Shown: one piece after another, positions 62,607 to 64,000 of the stretch
Position numbering within the stretch: the first letter of the stretch is position 1
How the letters are laid out: each line of letters starts with the position of its first letter
Origin: Neokomagataea tanensis
Lineage (GTDB): Bacteria; Pseudomonadota; Alphaproteobacteria; Acetobacterales; Acetobacteraceae
Assembly: GCF_006542335.1 (NCBI RefSeq)
Contig: NZ_CP032485.1
Coordinates: forward strand, 1,312,501-1,376,500
Length of the DNA stretch: 64,000 nt
Direction: 5' to 3'
Made by a program: the position numbers and the translations under genes
The notes under the pieces: model-generated
What the model was told of the DNA's origin: nothing
Databases searched by the model: none
What the model saw: only the letters and a program-made list of their open reading frames with translations

Positions 62607-63569
62607 TCAGTTGGAGTTGGCCCGTGGGTGGGCCTTCCGCCAGACGTCCAGCAGGTGTTTTTCGTCGGCTAAAGTGTACGCTTGAGTTGTTGAGAGGCTG
62701 GCATGCCCCATGAGTTCCTGAATGGCACGAAGGTCAGCGCCACCTTCCAGCAGATGTGTTGCGAAGGAATGGCGCAAAGCATGTGGGGTAGCGGAATCAG
62801 GAAGGCCCTCTGCTTTGCGCCATTCGCGCATGGAGCGTTGTGCAACGCCGGGGTTTAGGCGTCCGCCACGAATGCCGCAGAAAAGTGGTGCGTCTGGCGA
62901 TGGGGAGGGATGTGCGCTGCGCCATTTTTCAAGGGCTGTTTGTACGGCCGGGAGGAGAGGGACAAGGCGTTCTTTGCCGCCTTTGCCTCGGACCATAATA
63001 GTATCCGCCCCGGTACGACCAATATCATTTATATTGAGCGAGAGAGCTTCACCGATCCGCAATCCAGTACCGTAGAGGAGGGTAAAGAGCGCTTGATCTC
63101 TCAGAGCGGCTTGATGGGTTGGTGCGTCATCCGCAATGGCAGTAGTGGCGGTAAGTGCCTGTTCTTGCCCAAGAGGACGTGGGAGACGTTTTTTACGGCG
63201 AGGTGTGGCGAGGAGGCTGGCGTTTGGGTTGGTAACGCCATGCCGCAAGCTCAAATATTTGAAAAAAGACCGTAGAGCGGAAAGACGACGCGCACGGGAG
63301 CGGGCGCGGCCATCGGCATTGCTTGCTCGCCTTGTGGGTTTTTCGCTGCGTTTGGTTTCAAAGGCAAGCCACGCTCGGAGGTCGGCCAGAGAGAGCGTAT
63401 TGATGTGAGAGAGTGTTAAGTCTCCGCCCAAATGTTCCCTCAGGAATGCAAAGGCAAGGCTCATATCGTGTTGATAAGCTTCAACGGTTCGCGGGCTGGA
63501 CCGTCGTTCATGGGTGAGCCATTCAAGCCAGTCGGAGAGGACAGTTTCGGCAGATTTGTAGTTGGTCAT
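62607..63569 (-). CDS. xerC: Tyrosine recombinase XerC
   Basis: Site-specific recombinase resolving chromosome dimers at dif, 320 residues. The N-terminal SAM-like domain (about 5-105) contains SPRTVEAYQHDMSLAF. The catalytic domain has LLYGTGLRIGEALSL (Arg), GKGGKERLVPLL (Lys), HALRHSFATHLLEGGADLRA (H-x-x-R), LMGHASLSTTQAYT (His and the Tyr nucleophile). It has no phage or integron neighbours, and its placement divergent from priA supports a housekeeping XerC. Confidence 0.94.
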   Translation of the reverse strand: MTNYKSAETVLSDWLEWLTHERRSSPRTVEAYQHDMSLAFAFLREHLGGDLTLSHINTLSLADLRAWLAFETKRSEKPTRRASNADGRARSRARRLSALRSFFKYLSLRHGVTNPNASLLATPRRKKRLPRPLGQEQALTATTAIADDAPTHQAALRDQALFTLLYGTGLRIGEALSLNINDIGRTGADTIMVRGKGGKERLVPLLPAVQTALEKWRSAHPSPSPDAPLFCGIRGGRLNPGVAQRSMREWRKAEGLPDSATPHALRHSFATHLLEGGADLRAIQELMGHASLSTTQAYTLADEKHLLDVWRKAHPRANSN

Positions 63570-63610
63570 CTCTCATAGCCTTTCAGAGAGAAGCAGGTTA
63601 CACAGAGATT

Positions 63611-64000
63611 ATGGCACCAGAAAGCCTTTCTCCACAGAAACAATCGGCCGAAACTTCTACGCATGATGGGCGTGTACCGGTATTATTGCCGCTCCCTTTT
63701 GCTGGGGCGTTTGAATATCGCAGCGCTATTGCGCTCCAACCCGGGGATATTGTGGCGGTCCCTCTAGGGCGCAAAGACATTTTTGGGTGCGTGTGGGACC
63801 GGGAGAGTACGGTGCCCGCTTATATGGCGCCGCCTCCCGTTCCACCTGTTGATGAGCGGCGTTTAAAAGCTGTTATTCGGCGCCTAGAGGTTAGTCCTTT
63901 ACCGCAAGAGTTGCGGCATTTTATTGAATGGGTGGCAGCTTATACGTTGAACCCACCCGGTCTTGTGTTGGCCACGGCGCTGAAGCAGCACACACAGTTG
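63611..64000 (+). CDS. priA: Primosomal protein N' PriA, N-terminal part (runs off window)
   Basis: First 130 residues of the replication-restart helicase PriA. ATG 63611 opens a frame that stays open to the window end. After a variable 20-residue head, the 3'-DNA-binding domain appears: VPVLLPLPFAGAFEYRSAI, GDIVAVPLGRKDIFGCVWD, and ELRHFIEWVAAYTLNPPGLV. The helicase domains are beyond the window. It is divergent from xerC with 41 bases between the starts. Confidence 0.9.
   Translation, partial: MAPESLSPQKQSAETSTHDGRVPVLLPLPFAGAFEYRSAIALQPGDIVAVPLGRKDIFGCVWDRESTVPAYMAPPPVPPVDERRLKAVIRRLEVSPLPQELRHFIEWVAAYTLNPPGLVLATALKQHTQL

Noticed and set aside
62607..63569. Phage integrase rather than XerC
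   Set aside because: Length, divergent pairing with priA and absence of phage genes or tRNA attachment sites point to the housekeeping recombinase.

Overview
The window reads as chromosomal DNA of an alphaproteobacterium, most likely an acetic acid bacterium (Acetobacteraceae). This is inferred from the gene content (TPR-linked GT32 glycosyltransferases, a Hint_2-type protein, a MotE/DUF6468 flagellar operon, a CGPC-type CnoX and a HmuTUV heme locus), not from a database match. The genus cannot be named from the sequence alone. I recognised no insertion sequence, prophage, CRISPR array or rRNA operon.

Positions 1-11.9 kb form a surface-polysaccharide region. It holds a GT2-GT4 fusion broken by a one-base frameshift, a ChW-like unknown protein, a GT4 enzyme, two paralogous TPR/GT32 enzymes around a 143-residue orphan, Dps, and a large double-GT2 enzyme. 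Positions 12.0-17.6 kb hold a phosphate operon, pstC-pstA-pstB-phoU-phoB-phoR, behind a clear Pho box but without pstS. Then come an AnsP-type asparagine permease, an SLT-SPOR lytic transglycosylase lipoprotein, and a divergent flagellar run, fliL-fliM-DUF6468-motE-unknown (20.4-25.7 kb).

Positions 25.7-32.8 kb hold a TetR-controlled RND efflux operon with a two-site operator between regulator and pump. Next are a catecholate-type TonB receptor behind a Fur-like palindrome and a PptA-type tautomerase. The riboflavin operon ribD-ribE-ribBA-ribH follows, read leftwards behind an FMN riboswitch, with a periplasmic cyclophilin upstream.

Positions 40.4-45.8 kb hold an AT-rich stretch leading into a Hint-domain protein of mixed composition, a photolyase, and a trm112/Lon-N/cnoX group. 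Two tandem tRNA-Gly(GCC) cassettes, inorganic pyrophosphatase, a CAU-anticodon tRNA and ettA follow.

The last part is mostly housekeeping: a GNAT acetyltransferase, a PhzF-family protein, mlaC and mlaA, an exported aldose 1-epimerase, a small protein with two YPDV/NPDL-type motifs, cysE, a UbiH-type hydroxylase, a P-II protein and a small cysteine-containing exported protein. It ends with a complete heme uptake locus (IsdG-type monooxygenase, hmuV, hmuU, hmuT and a divergent Fur-controlled receptor), xerC, and the start of priA, which runs off the window.
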